Positions 21,903 through 33,252 of a stretch of DNA of 64,000 nucleotides are shown here, in pieces. Source of the DNA: Agarophyton chilense (lineage: Eukaryota > Rhodophyta > Florideophyceae > Gracilariales > Gracilariaceae); assembly GCA_030374765.1 (NCBI GenBank), contig JARGXX010000013.1, positions 434,001 through 498,000 of the forward strand, read 5' to 3'. The stretch's first letter is position 1, and each line of letters begins with the position of its first letter. Position numbers and translations under genes: made by a program. The notes under the pieces are model-generated. The model saw only the letters and a list, made by a program, of their open reading frames with translations. It was not told the DNA's origin and did no database searches.

Positions 21903-22069
21903 CTGTCCCGATAACCGGTGTTGTGTTCCCCGGTTAACGGCGCTAGGCCGAAGGCCAGTAGACATTCCCTCTCAATACGTGTTCTTCGGGATACTCTCCT
22001 CAATTCCTCTTCAGAGGTCCAACATCTTCCTCACTTCGAGGTCGCATCCACACCAGTTCCCGTGGTGGT

Positions 22070-22432
22070 TTACCCGACTTGGGCACGATCCAGATTTGGA
22101 GGCAAGGTTACCCGAGCGCGTCGGTGATAGGATAAAACCTTAGACCTCGGAAGGTGCTCAATGGGTTCCACTGTATCCTCCTCAGGCGAGAATCCGTACC
22201 ATCGGACTTGGTAGCGAACTTCTCCCTCGGGGGTGTAGATGTGACGCACGATGCGATCGATAACGAATTCCTGCGGGTACACTTTTCCCTGTTCGGGCTT
22301 CTCTTCCATCTTGGAACGCTCAACTTCCCTTGAGGGTGTTAACGTGGGGTCTAGACACACCCCGGTGGGTTCTTTTACGTGTTGCGAGCGGGTCTCAGCA
22401 CTTCGTCCAAACGGCGCCGAGTGGCCTGTGGG
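22070..22432 (-). CDS. pol: Chromodomain tail of B3
   Basis: Open from a stop at 22433-22435 to the end at 22070. Same chromodomain as B1, with SPEEDTVEP. As in B1 it is not in frame with the upstream pol; about 400 bp without a joining frame lie between. Confidence 0.82.
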   Translation of the reverse strand, partial: PTGHSAPFGRSAETRSQHVKEPTGVCLDPTLTPSREVERSKMEEKPEQGKVYPQEFVIDRIVRHIYTPEGEVRYQVRWYGFSPEEDTVEPIEHLPRSKVLSYHRRARVTLPPNLDRAQVG

Positions 22433-22840
22433 CTACGTTGTAACTTCCGTCTACGGAGTCAAAACGGCCCAGTTTGGGTTCTTCTTAAAGCTGAGATCTT
22501 CCCGATAACAACGGTGTTCTTAGATTCCGTGACGGTTGAGAAACCGCGACGCGGTAGCGTCTCCAATCTCAGGGAGGTAAGACTTCAACGTCAACCCGAG
22601 CTACGAGGACGAAGGTTGCTCTGGTGCAACGCGCCGTGCGACGGTTGGTCGTCAGAGCCTTTTGATTGGCTCGGTGCCATTCGACGTGGGCCACATAAAT
22701 GCGCGGGCGCCGGTTGCCACTCCGCAAGCGGATATGAGGTGGCGCTTTAGGCACGCGCTAGCACTCTCCTGAGCTGTCCCCGACGGGTCTCACTCATTTC
22801 TTTCCCATTCCTGAGGGTTCCAGTGTCTCCATAAGAGTTC
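22433..22840 (-). other. Non-coding stretch between Pol tail and chromodomain, B3
   Basis: Same as 10093-10500 in B1. It contains one copy of the CCAAT hairpin (near 22656-22675) and the 35-bp repeat at 22700-22734. No gene seen. Confidence 0.6.
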
Positions 22841-25800
22841 CTATTCCCATTCCATAACGGAGAGCCAAATTTGGTCAACCTCGTCGTGGAGGTCTTCCCC
22901 GTGCGGGTCCGCTGACACAGCTCGTTCCCGAGAAAGCGGGGTTTGAGTGTGCGACACCTCAGTGTCTCTTCCGCGGCGGCGGGTGATCGTCGTCTCTGTA
23001 GGCGTTCCGGGTGCGGAGTTCTCCACACGACTCTCCCTAGGCGGGGTATCGTCATCTTTTCTGACGTCGTGCTCGGCTGGGTCGGCGGTGATGTCGCTAC
23101 CCATACGCTGGGGTTGTGACTTCTCTGTCGCCGGCTCGGTCGGGCTCGCCGTCTCACTGTGAGAACTAGATTCCTTGTTAGGGCGACTGGCTGACGCCGA
23201 AACATCGTCCTGCGAAGGAACCAAGTCCTCCTCCCCCTCCTTAGGCGGAGAGCCAGGAGGCTTGATTACCTCCGGTGGGGGAGTAACTCTGTAAGATTTC
23301 GTTGACTGGGCCCTTGAGGGAGCGGGCCCAGGTTTGGGAATATCCGAAGTTTCCGGTAGGTCGGTTAAACCACGTTCCGGGTGCGGAAGTATAACGGGGC
23401 GGGTGTTCGAATCTCCGCCTGACGGGTTAACTTCCGTTGAATCATCCCCTGTGGAGGGCGTTGGTGCCGACACCACTTCCACATTTGGGTTGGGCGCTCG
23501 TGTGATGCGGTCCCTGGAGATCCGTTCGTGGCGGTTAGCGATATCCAATACCACCGTGTCCGGGTCTACAAAAACCACCCGATAGGGTCCGTCCACAATT
23601 GGTGAAAGCTTGTGCCTACGTTCCTTTTCAGGATTGTAGTATTCCTTTCGAAGGAAGACGAAGTCGTCGGGCTCCACCTGAGGTAGAGGTTTACGAACCC
23701 GATTGTCAAAGTCCTTCTTGTAGGCGCGTTGAGCTTTGTCCATTGCTTTCCGGGCTATCGGCACCATCTTCGTAAGCCACTCCTTCCAGGCTTCTCGGTA
23801 CAATCCCGGTGACGGGTACGTCGACAGCGTCGGTTAAGCCTCGATGGCGACCGGCGGCGGTGTCCTCTACAGTACCAGTTCGAATGGGGATAAAGATGTA
23901 ACCCGATGTACCTGGGTGTTGTATGCATACGTGATAGCGTCTGTGTACAAGTCCCAATTTTTGGGGTGATCCGCAACATACGATCTCAAAGCGTTGAGTA
24001 TCGTGCGGTTAAACCTCTCCACCTGGCCATTCCTCTGAGGGTGATACGTAGTAACAAATAAATTCCTTACATCAAGGATTCGACATACATCTTGAAAGAA
24101 CTTTGATGCGAATTGCCCTCCGTTGTCGGATAACAACTGCACCGGCGGTCCATATACGAACACCCAATGGGTCAGGAACGCTTGTGCGACGGTAGCGGCG
24201 GTGATCCGCTTCAGCGGCACAGTTCTCGTTAACTTAGAGAATCTGTCAGAAATGACAAGCAGATACCGATGACCTCGGGGCGTTCTGATAAACTCCCCTA
24301 GGATGTCTATGGCCACGAATTCGAGTGGAGCCCGTGCCGGGAACAGCGTCAACTTCTTAGAGTGCTTCCGAAGTTTGACGTCATTCTTGGCGAAATTGGC
24401 GCAGGCCCGTTTGACGGCGTAACAATCGAATGCCATTGCCGGCCAGTAAAAGTCCCTTGTCAACGTGAGGTACAGTTTTCTTCCCCCGGGGTGGGCGCCA
24501 ACCTTCAAATAGTGAGTGAGGTGTAATACCCTCTGTTGTAGAGTGTGCGGCACCACTATCCTCGGGCGAGGTCCAACGGTCCTGATTAGGTAACCCTGAT
24601 CGTCGTCCTCGAAAGGTAACTGAAATCCTCCGTTGAGGCGAGCCCGAATCCGTGTACAGAATGGGTCGAGCTGTTGCTCGCGTATCATCTCCTCTGGAGA
24701 GATTGGTATAAAAGAGCCGGTCGGCGAATCCAGACTCTCGTTGACGAGTATATCGTCACAAACATCATCCGTCAGTGGTTGAGCTCCTCCCTCGAGGTCC
24801 GATACCATAAAACATGGGATGTCATCGTCCTCGTAGGGTTCCGTTTCCGCTGTGGTTCCCAAGCGGGATAGTGCATCAGCCTGAGTGTTCAGCTTCCCTT
24901 TCTTGTACAGGATCTCAAAATCGAATTCCGACAGTCGGAGACGCCAGCGCATAAGGCGGCCCGAGGGTTCGGAGATCTCCAGGAGCCAACGCAAGCATGC
25001 GTGGTCCGTATGGACTTTGAAACGAGTACCCATCAGATAGGGGCGAAGTGTATCTAAGGCCCACACGACGGCTAAACATTCTTTCTCGGAGACCGAGTAG
25101 TTCCTTTCATGGACATTCAGGGAACGTGACCAGTACCCAATAGGGTGACGTTCACCATCCTCAGAGGATTGGAACAGTGCACACCCTACTTGTTTTGCAC
25201 TAGCATCGGTGTCCACTTCGTAAGGGAGCCCAGGATTGGGTAGAGCCAAGATTGGCGGTGATGTTACGGCATTCACCAGTGCCGTGAAGGCAGACGCTTC
25301 CGCGTCGCCAAAAGGTTCCAGTTCAACTGGTTGTCCCTTCGTCAGGAGCCTGTTGAGGGGGGTGGCAATATCCGCAAAGTTCGGGACGAATCGGCGATAC
25401 ACGTTACACAGACCTAAGAAGGATTGCAACTCCGTTTGAGTTTTCGGGTGTTTTACTTCCTTCAAGGATTTCACTCGTACTTCATCGATTGAAAGCTGTC
25501 CGTGACGGATGATATGACCCAGATATTTAACCGAATCGGTGAAAAACTCGCACTTCTTGAGTTTCAAGTTGATTCCCGCGTCGCGGAGGTTCTTCATTAC
25601 GTCCCTGACGTTTTCGAGATGATCATCCAGGTTGTTGGAGAAGACAATAATGTCGTCTAAATACACTAGTCACGTCCTCCACTTGAAGGGAGCCAACAGA
25701 ATGTCTATCGCCCGTTGAAACGTTGCGGGGGCATTTGTCAACCCAAAAGGCATCCTCCGGAATCGGAAAAGTCCTTGATGACACACGAAAGCCGTTTTGT

Positions 25801-27392
25801 CTCGATCTTCCTCCCTAATAGGGACTTGCCAGTAGCCCGAATTGGCGTCGAGGGTAGAGAAAACAGTAGCGCTCCCAAGGGAGTCGATGTATTCGTCCAT
25901 CCGAGGGATCGGGTACACATCCTTAATGGTTACCTCGTTCAGGCGTCTGTAATCGATGCAGAAACGCCACGATCCATCCGGTTTCGGAACTAACACCACT
26001 GGTGAGGCCCAAGCGGACTGGGCAGGTTCAAGTACGCCCGCTTTAAGCATCTTCTCCACCTGAGATTTCTCCTCTTCCCGAGCTTTTGGTCCAGCCCTGT
26101 AAGGGTGTTGGGCAATAGGCCGAGTATTCGGTAACAAGTCGATGCGGTGTTCTGTAATCCCAATAGTTCCAAGGGAACCATCCCACATGGGGGTAAATTC
26201 ACAAAGCATGTGCCTCAGCTTCTCCCGATGAGATGCGGGTACATGGTTGAGATCCCATTTTTCCAATTCCTGAACAGGATCCGTCTGGTCTGCTCCTGTG
26301 ATAGGGGCCGTAACCTCCTGAGGTTTAAAGTGTTCAGCGTGTGGAGCTGCAGTCGTATGCTCACCGTCTTCCGCGATTTCGGCAGTGTCCTCCCCCTCCT
26401 TAGGGTCCGCCACACCAAGGACCTTTGCGATAGAGATCTTTGTAGGTACGACCGCATGCGGGTGTGGAAGAACAGAACCCAGGATCTGGTGTTTGACCAA
26501 ATGCTGCGTTGTCTTTCCAAAGTTGGCTACCAAAATCCTTGAAAGGTTTATCCGGTTCCACGGAGACAACCCCATTCGCAAGGGTGAGTTGACGCCGCGT
26601 ATACAGAGACGGGTTCGGTTGTACCACATGCACACCAATTTGCTTGGTAACAACTGTGACCCAAACCTGGGTTTCTGGCGGGATAGCCACTGACTTCGCA
26701 ACCTTTACCCGTGTAGACACCGGGTCGTTCTTCACAGATTTCTGCGCGACGGGGAGAGGAACGCGTGTTCGCGCTGCTCCCTGTAAGGGTTTACGAACGA
26801 TTGGGATCGTAGACCCGTCTTCGAGTTCCACAGTTCTATTCCGAGGACGGATGGCTTCCACGAAGCGGTCGCAAAAGTCACAACCCAGTATGACTGGTGC
26901 TGCAAGTGACTTGCATACAATAAACTCCAGTTGAACGAGATAGGAGCCTAACCTCACCATGAGGGAAATTGTACCCAGTGTCCGTAGCGGGTGTTGGTTC
27001 GCATCGGCGAGATCCAAACGTGGACCGGTACGAACTTGAACCCGGAGCAGCGGGGGTAACACTTCAACATGAATTAAGTTAGGAGCGGCTCCTGTATCCA
27101 GGACAGATATTTGACGAACCATAAACTGGTTGGACAGGCCGAAGTCGGCGAATACCTTATAATTCCGCTTGGCCATTACCATAACTCGATCCGGAATACG
27201 GATATTACGGGACCGTATCCACGGGAGACGGAGGACACTGAAGTATCCCGAGTTAACGTCGGTGTCAGCCGTTTTCCTTGAAAGGATAGTCACAGCTGGG
27301 GAGCGAAGCTGGAGCGCCTCGGGCGTCTTCAACTCCGGCTTAGAAGACGCCCCTCCCGCAGGGGAGACTCCCAAGTTTAGTTTTTCGAAGCG
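22841..27392 (-). pseudogene. pol: Pol polyprotein of B3
   Basis: Same domain order as B1 pol. Protease is in the open frame 27374-26400 (DTGA near 27098-27087). RT runs 26701-25670, ends at a TGA, then continues with YLDD from 25666. RNase H and integrase reach a TAG at 23867-23869. The integrase tail and linker (23803-22841) are open to MEWE; B1 has an extra TGA in this stretch. The +1 shift near 26535, the TGA and the TAG are shared with B1, and so is the Cys-to-Phe change in the integrase zinc finger, so both descend from one already damaged copy or were mobilised in trans. Confidence 0.9.
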
Positions 27393-29415
27393 GACCCCAC
27401 CGAATTCGGTGCAGCTGCCTCGAAGGGGACCGGTTGTTCCCCGTTCGCGGGTACAAGTTCTGTATCCCTGTCAGCAAGGTGAGCTCGGAGTATCCTTTGT
27501 TCCTCATAGGACCTACTCGGGACTCGAGCTTTCTCCTCAGGGGTCAGAGCCTCGTACTGAGCGATAATTCGTGAACCCTCCCGCAGGGGAAATGTGCAGT
27601 CTGGTGCTTTGTGACCACAGAGGTAACAAAAATAGCAAATCAGCTCTGCCGGGTTCGGTTGTGGACGTGAATCCACGCGACGTGGTGCTGTATCCCTCCA
27701 TCCGGGGCGAGAGAACCGAGCAGCGGTATTCGCAAAAGGTAGCGATGCAGCTGGCACCCTCCGTCCTTGGGTATAGAGCGCAGGGTCTTCATCCGTAGTC
27801 GGAGCGGATGTCGACGGCAACCCAGACGTACCCATAGATTCGGGGTTACTTCCCATGAAGTGAATGTTATCATTGACCCCCACAGGGGCAGGGCCTCCTG
27901 CGAGTGACAAAGACGAGTTACCTCCATCGGCGAGGAGTGCACTTGTCGGCCGACTCTTTCGGTTCTGCCGGGCACGGAGAGTATCCCCCTCAGCCTGGGC
28001 GTATTGAACCAATTCCAAGTAGGTCAGCTTGCGCTTCTCTTCCCGATGTCGGGCAACCAATGCCCTTATCGAGGGGTCCAAACCATCCACAAACATGGAG
28101 CATCTCTCGTAGGCGGGGAATACATTCCCGCATCGGTGAAACGCTTTATTCAAGCCAGTTGAATACACCGTTTCGGTTTCCATCGGCTTCTGCCGCGTAT
28201 CCCTTAATGTAAGGATTGCTTCCTGAATCGCATTTCCAGTAGCGTATGACCTCAAGAGGTACTGCACCGCTTCGGGCCAGCACGTGACTCCCCCTTCCGA
28301 GGCTCGGGATGATCCACGGACGGAGTTGAACTGGTCTTCAGCCATCCCCTTTAAGAAATAGGGTAATGCAAGATACGCTTGCGCTTCACTCATACCGAGG
28401 ATGTCAGCCTCCTGGACGAACCTTGCAAGGAAATCGAGCACCAGAATTGGGTCTGTTCCTGTGAACTCCCTCTTCTGTAGGGTGATGCTCAGCCTTTTGA
28501 TGTAGTCCTTGACCTTACCCGTTCCGCGGGATGTTCGATCTCCCGAAGGGTTATCCAACCGGTAATAGCGGTACGATAGCAGCTTCCGATAGAGAGGATT
28601 CGTCGGCTTCAGCTCCCTTAATCCAAGGTGTTTCCTACCCTTCTTCCGGGTACGGATTGCCTATTGAGAGGTGTAAGTAGCCTTCGACCGAGTCGCCCGG
28701 GATGACCGGCGTCCATCTTCATTATCCGAAGATTCGGAGGACGAACTCGATGACGAGCGATTGGGATCGGAATCCGATGAATCCTCTTGGAGGTGAACCC
28801 TCTTCTTGGACTTGCGGCGGTCCCGTTTAGCGGAGCGGTGTTCTTCGTCTTCCGAAACGTCGGGTTTATCCTTCGAGGCTTCTGTGTCTCCGTCCATACG
28901 GATAATGGCCTCGAGGGTGTCCAGCCGAGCTCGGAAGCGTTCCGCTTGCAGGCGGTGTTCCTCCACGAGGCTCCGGTACTCCTGGATAAAGACCCCAGGG
29001 GTACCAAAGCTTTCCAAAAGGGAGTTCACATCCCTCCTCAGGGTACGAAGGTCATCGGTGACTCCCCGCACCTGGGCGTCCTCCACCTTGAGGCGGAGGG
29101 TAGTAACCTCCTGAAGGAGCTCGATGTGAGCCGCGTTGGCGATATCGATTCGAGTCTCCAGGCGCTGTAATTCAGGGTCGGCCCGACTTCGGGGTGCTGC
29201 TGAGGGGGTCTCCACCACTGGAGCTGAGCCCACAGCCACGACCTCTCGAGGACCTGAAACCACTGAGGGTGCTCTCCGAGTGTCCGGATGTCCGGATCGA
29301 TACCGGAATCGTTCCGACCTTCGGGAATAGAGCTCCTCGACCTAGGCGGGGCCGGGGGCACTGATTCCGCTTGACGGTTCGATCCAGTCCTGGAACCACG
29401 GGTAGGCGTCGACAT
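27377..29415 (-). pseudogene. gag: Gag of B3
   Basis: ATG at 29415. The 8-bp insertion near 29281-29300 shifts the frame; the original frame is open again from 29263 to a TAG at 28661-28663, then through the capsid-like region to TAA at 27377-27379. The CCHC knuckle reads CYFCYLCGHKAPDC near 27638-27597, with an extra Cys in place of Arg before the His. The A5C run before the stop matches the candidate -1 frameshift site of B1. Confidence 0.88.
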
Positions 29416-29620
29416 GCTGCAGACACGACACCGACGATTTGGGGTAACGATGAAATTCGATCCCGACATTCCTGGAGAACGAATGACGTAACACAAAACA
29501 AAAATAAAAACCAATTCCACCCTTTCCAAAGGGGACCACTACAACAAATCTTCACGACGGTGCTTCCTCTTCCAAGAGATATTCCAACACGTGGATGACC
29601 AACCCAAAAGTCCGAGAACG

Positions 29621-29640
29621 GATTCTAAGTCGGGAGACCA
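29621..29640 (-). other. Primer-binding site of B3
   Basis: Reverse complement of the B1 primer-binding site, two bases inside LTR 4. Confidence 0.8.
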
Positions 29641-29642
29641 CT

Positions 29643-30555
29643 TGTGGAGCAAAACCCGGCGACGGGAAGTGCTCTCAAGGTGTTCGAAGCCTTGCTCCCT
29701 GGGGGAGGCAGACTCAGAGACAGAGCCCTCCGTTCCACCCGTAGTGTGGGGTGTAACTCCCACGGGGGATTCCGGCAGTACCGACGGAGGTGAGGGGTAG
29801 AAACCGTGGATCGGGAATGGGTATGGGTATCCCAAAGAATGGGGGAAAATCCGGCGAAGAGGAAAAACGGGGCGAGGGTCGGGCACTAACAGGCACCGGA
29901 CCCGAGAACCAGAAAAGGGGCGAAACAACAAAAGAAACCCAATACAGGGGCGAAAACCTGTCCTCGAAAGGAAACACAAAAAGCACGCAACAAGTAAGCA
30001 GAACCCCCACGGGGTATCGTGCACGCAGGTCGTCTGAGCGGTCCCAAGGGGGTGGTTGCACGGAACCCAAACGTGGGCACTCTCCAAGTGGAGTCGTGTC
30101 CCTACGCAGGCGTTGCTAACCAGAGCCCGTTCCGGGTTATAAGGCCGAAACGATGGCGACGAAGAACCTCTAAAGGTATCGAAGACCAACCTTGGTTACC
30201 ATTTACTTTGAGCTTCGGACTGTCAGATCTCATCTCCCTTAGTAGGGCCCACTAACTAAACTCTACAGTAGTGCACACCTGCTCAGGGCCATACACGTGG
30301 AGATCCCACTGCCAGGGCCCAAAAGTCCAACGTTCTACAAATATCCGAAAATCGGTGCCAAAATTAAGCCACGTGTATAACGGTGCCAATCCAACCATGG
30401 GCCATCCGAATTTTCCCTTATAGGCGAAATATAACCGGAAAACAGTGCCACCTCAGCACACCTTAGAGGGGATCATAATCATAACACTCCGAGGGTTCAA
30501 TCCTCATTCTATGAGTTGCATCTTCAAGTATCCCCTGACTGGGCGTTGCTCTACA
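29643..30555 (-). repeat. Family B LTR 4, shared by B4 and B3
   Basis: 913 bp, reverse orientation. It serves as 3' LTR of B4 (polypurine tract at 30556-30571) and 5' LTR of B3 (primer-binding site at 29621-29640). It shares private variants with LTR 2. Confidence 0.92.
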
Positions 30556-30571
30556 TCTCCCCCTCCTTAAG
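30556..30571 (-). other. 3' polypurine tract of B4
   Basis: Reverse complement of TCTCCCCCTCCTTAAG, abutting LTR 4. Identical to that of B1. Confidence 0.85.
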
Positions 30572-30634
30572 ACGAGGAAGAACATTCCGAGCCGCGGGTG
30601 TCTAACTTTCCGATCACTATACATACTTCTCCCA

Positions 30635-31532
30635 ATGGGGTCCTTCACCACTGCTGAGGATCGCCACAAAACCGGCAAATCGGTACAACTTTCTTCTACT
30701 CCTCCGACTTTCGGCGATACGCAACTTCTCGCAGCAGCGGTTTCGACTAGCGCTCTCAAGGGAATGAACCCATACGTCATCAACCCACTCTCGGGGCCAT
30801 CGGCCTCTGCGCCGGCGGACAACGAAGCTCCGCAGCAGGGTGGAGATTTCTCCGATACTACGGACCATCATGCGTCAGATCGACCTTGTCCCAGCGTTGG
30901 GTTCGGCCAGCAACGTGCAGGACCTGTATCCAATCTTGGACGTGATCGACAACACCCAATGGGATCGAGTTCCAGTGGCGAATCAACCCGCAGGAAAAGG
31001 ATCCGCGCGAGACAAGTCTCCTGGCCGGTACGATCCGGGCTCCGGTAACTGGGTCTATTACAATCCCTCCGAAGGGGTTCGCATCAGCGTGACGAAAGCA
31101 CGGGCGCTGATTGACTCGCCTCGACCGATCCCGGTGGGACACCAGACGGGGTTTATTTATACCGACGATTACGAGTACGAGCCTCCAGTTGACCTGGACG
31201 ATCCAGCGTTGGATAACGACGTGCCAGCTCCTAGTGGAGTACTCCCTGTGGAGCCATCTGCACCCTTCCAACCAGTGGAAACGACCTCAGCTGCGGCGGC
31301 GAATGCATCCGGTGGCGGTCCATCTGCTCCCCCCGGGTGGGGTGTGAACACCCTTGCGCAGGCGCCGGTTGCCACTCCGCAAGCGGATAGTGTGCGACAA
31401 GGCCTCGTGAACGCAGGCATTCCGATTCCCCCGGGTATGACGGATGTGAGCCAGATGTTGGCTTTCGCCTCGGCGTACCATCAGGGTCAGAATCCCAACG
31501 GTGGGGCGGGTCCCTCCTCGGGCTTTCCGTAG
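30635..31532 (+). pseudogene. Antisense ORF of B4, internally deleted
   Basis: Same 959-bp deletion as B1 (junction near 30848-30860). The N-terminal part is open 30635-31048 and the C-terminal part 30840-31532, in different frames. Product unrecognised. Confidence 0.7.
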
Positions 31533-31921
31533 TTCCGCCTTCTGGCAATTGTAGAGTCCATAGCTTGGCGGCAATAGTAAACTTCTGATATTTGCATAAC
31601 TTCTTTTCTTCTTCCTTCCTAGGATCTTAACTTCTACTTCATCTTCTTCATTCCTTCTTAGGATCTTCTTCATCTTCTTCCCTTCCTAGGGTCCAATCTT
31701 CTTCTTACTCTTCTTCTCCACTTCGTGGGTCTTCTTTTCCTTTTTCATCATAAAATGTCCCGATAACCGGTGTTGTGTTCCCCGGTTAACGGCGCTAGGC
31801 CGAGGGCCAGTAGACATTCCCTCTCAATACGTGTTCTTCGGGATACTCTCCTCAATTCCTCTTCAGAGGTCCAACATCTTCCTCACTTCGAGGTCGCATC
31901 CACAACAGTTCCCGTGGTGGC

Positions 31922-32284
31922 TTACCCGACTTGGGCACGATCCAGACTTGGAGGCAAGGTTACCCGAGCGCGTCGGTGATAGGATAAAACCTTAGACCTC
32001 GGAAGGTGCTCAATGGGTTCCACTGTATCCTCATCAGGCGAGAATCCGTACCATCGGACTTGGTAGCGAACTTCTCCCTCGGGGGTGTAGATGTGACGCA
32101 CGATGCGATCGATAACGAATTCCTGCGGGTACACTTTTCCCTGTTCGGGCTTCTCTTCCATCTTGGAACGCTCTAGTTCCCTTGAGGGTTTCAAAGTAGG
32201 GTCTAGACACACCCCGGTGGGTTCTTTTCCGTGTTGCGAGCGGGTCTCAGCACTTCGTCCAAACGGCGCCGAGTGGCCTGTGGG
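31922..32284 (-). CDS. pol: Chromodomain tail of B4
   Basis: Identical in protein to the B2 chromodomain over 32212-31922. VEP in place of WEP. The upstream limit is set by analogy with B3. Confidence 0.77.
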   Translation of the reverse strand, partial: PTGHSAPFGRSAETRSQHGKEPTGVCLDPTLKPSRELERSKMEEKPEQGKVYPQEFVIDRIVRHIYTPEGEVRYQVRWYGFSPDEDTVEPIEHLPRSKVLSYHRRARVTLPPSLDRAQVG

Positions 32285-32490
32285 CTACGTTGTAGCTTCC
32301 GTCTACAGAGTCAAACCGGCCCAGTTTGGGTTTTTCTTAAAGCTGAGATCTTCCCGATAACAACGGTGTTCTTAGATTCCGTGACGGTTGAGAAACCGCG
32401 ACGCGGTAGCGTCTCCAATCTCAGGGGGGTAAGACTTCAACGTCAACCCGAGCTACGGGGACGAAGGTTGCTCTGGTGCAACGCGCCGTG

Positions 32491-32576
32491 CGACGGTTGG
32501 TCGTCAGAGCCTTTTGATTGGCTCAGTGAGGCGGGGTGCGCGACGGTTGGTCGGCAGAGCCTTTTGATTGGCTCGG
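32491..32576 (-). repeat. 50-bp tandem duplication with CCAAT hairpin, B4
   Basis: CGACGGTTGGTCGTCAGAGC and its variant occur at 32491 and 32541, the same duplication as at 16087-16175. Confidence 0.8.
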
Positions 32577-32742
32577 TGCCATTCGACGTGGGCCACATAA
32601 ATGCGCGGGCGCCGGTTGCCACTCCGCAAGCGGATATGAGGTGGCGCTTTAGGCACGCGCTAGCACTCTCCTGAGCTGTCCCCGACGGGTCTCACTCATT
32701 TCTTTCCCATTCCTGAGGGTTCCAGTCTCTCCATAGGAGTTC

Positions 32743-33252
32743 CTATTCCCATTCCATAACGGAGAGCCAAATTTGGTCAACCTCGTCGTCAAGATCTTCC
32801 CCGTGAGGGTCCGGTGACACAACTCGTTCCCGAGAAAGCGGGGTTTGAGTGTGCGGCACCTCAGTGTCTCTTCCCCGGCGGCGGGTGATCGTCGGCTCTG
32901 CAGGCGTTCCGGGTGCGGAGTTCTCCACACGACTCTCCCTAGGCGGGTTTTCGTCATCTTTTCTGACGTCGTGCTCGGCTGGGTTGGCGGTGATGTCGCT
33001 ACCCATACGCTGGGGTTGTCACTTCTATGTCGCCGGCTCGGTCGGGCTCGCCGTCTCACTGTGAGAACTAGATTCCTTGTTAGGGCGACTGGCTGACGCC
33101 GAAACATCGTCCTGCGAAGGAACCAAGTCCTCCTCCCCCTCCTTAGGCGGAGAGCCAGGAGGCTTGATTACCTCCGGTGGGGGAGTAACTCTGTAAGATT
33201 TCGTTGACTGGGCCCTTGAGGGAGCGGGCCCAGGTTCGGGAGTATCCGAAGT
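32743..33252 (-). pseudogene. Linker region next to Gag in B4
   Basis: Post-integrase linker brought next to Gag by the pol deletion, in the Gag frame and separated by the Gag TAA. A stop near 33027-33029 is shared with B2. It ends at MEWE (32743). Confidence 0.72.

Larger units (their letters stand above)
18859..30555 (-). mobile_element. Family B copy B3, nearly full length
   Basis: 11.7 kb with both LTRs: 5' LTR 29643-30555, 3' LTR 18859-19771. It has all modules and the longest antisense ORF in the window. Its gag 5' part resembles B2 (same 8-bp insertion, TGLNKAFH variant), while gag end and pol resemble B1. The 5' LTR is shared with B4. Damage: gag insertion and TAG, +1 shift in pol, TGA at 25670-25672 and TAG at 23867-23869. 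Confidence 0.92.
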
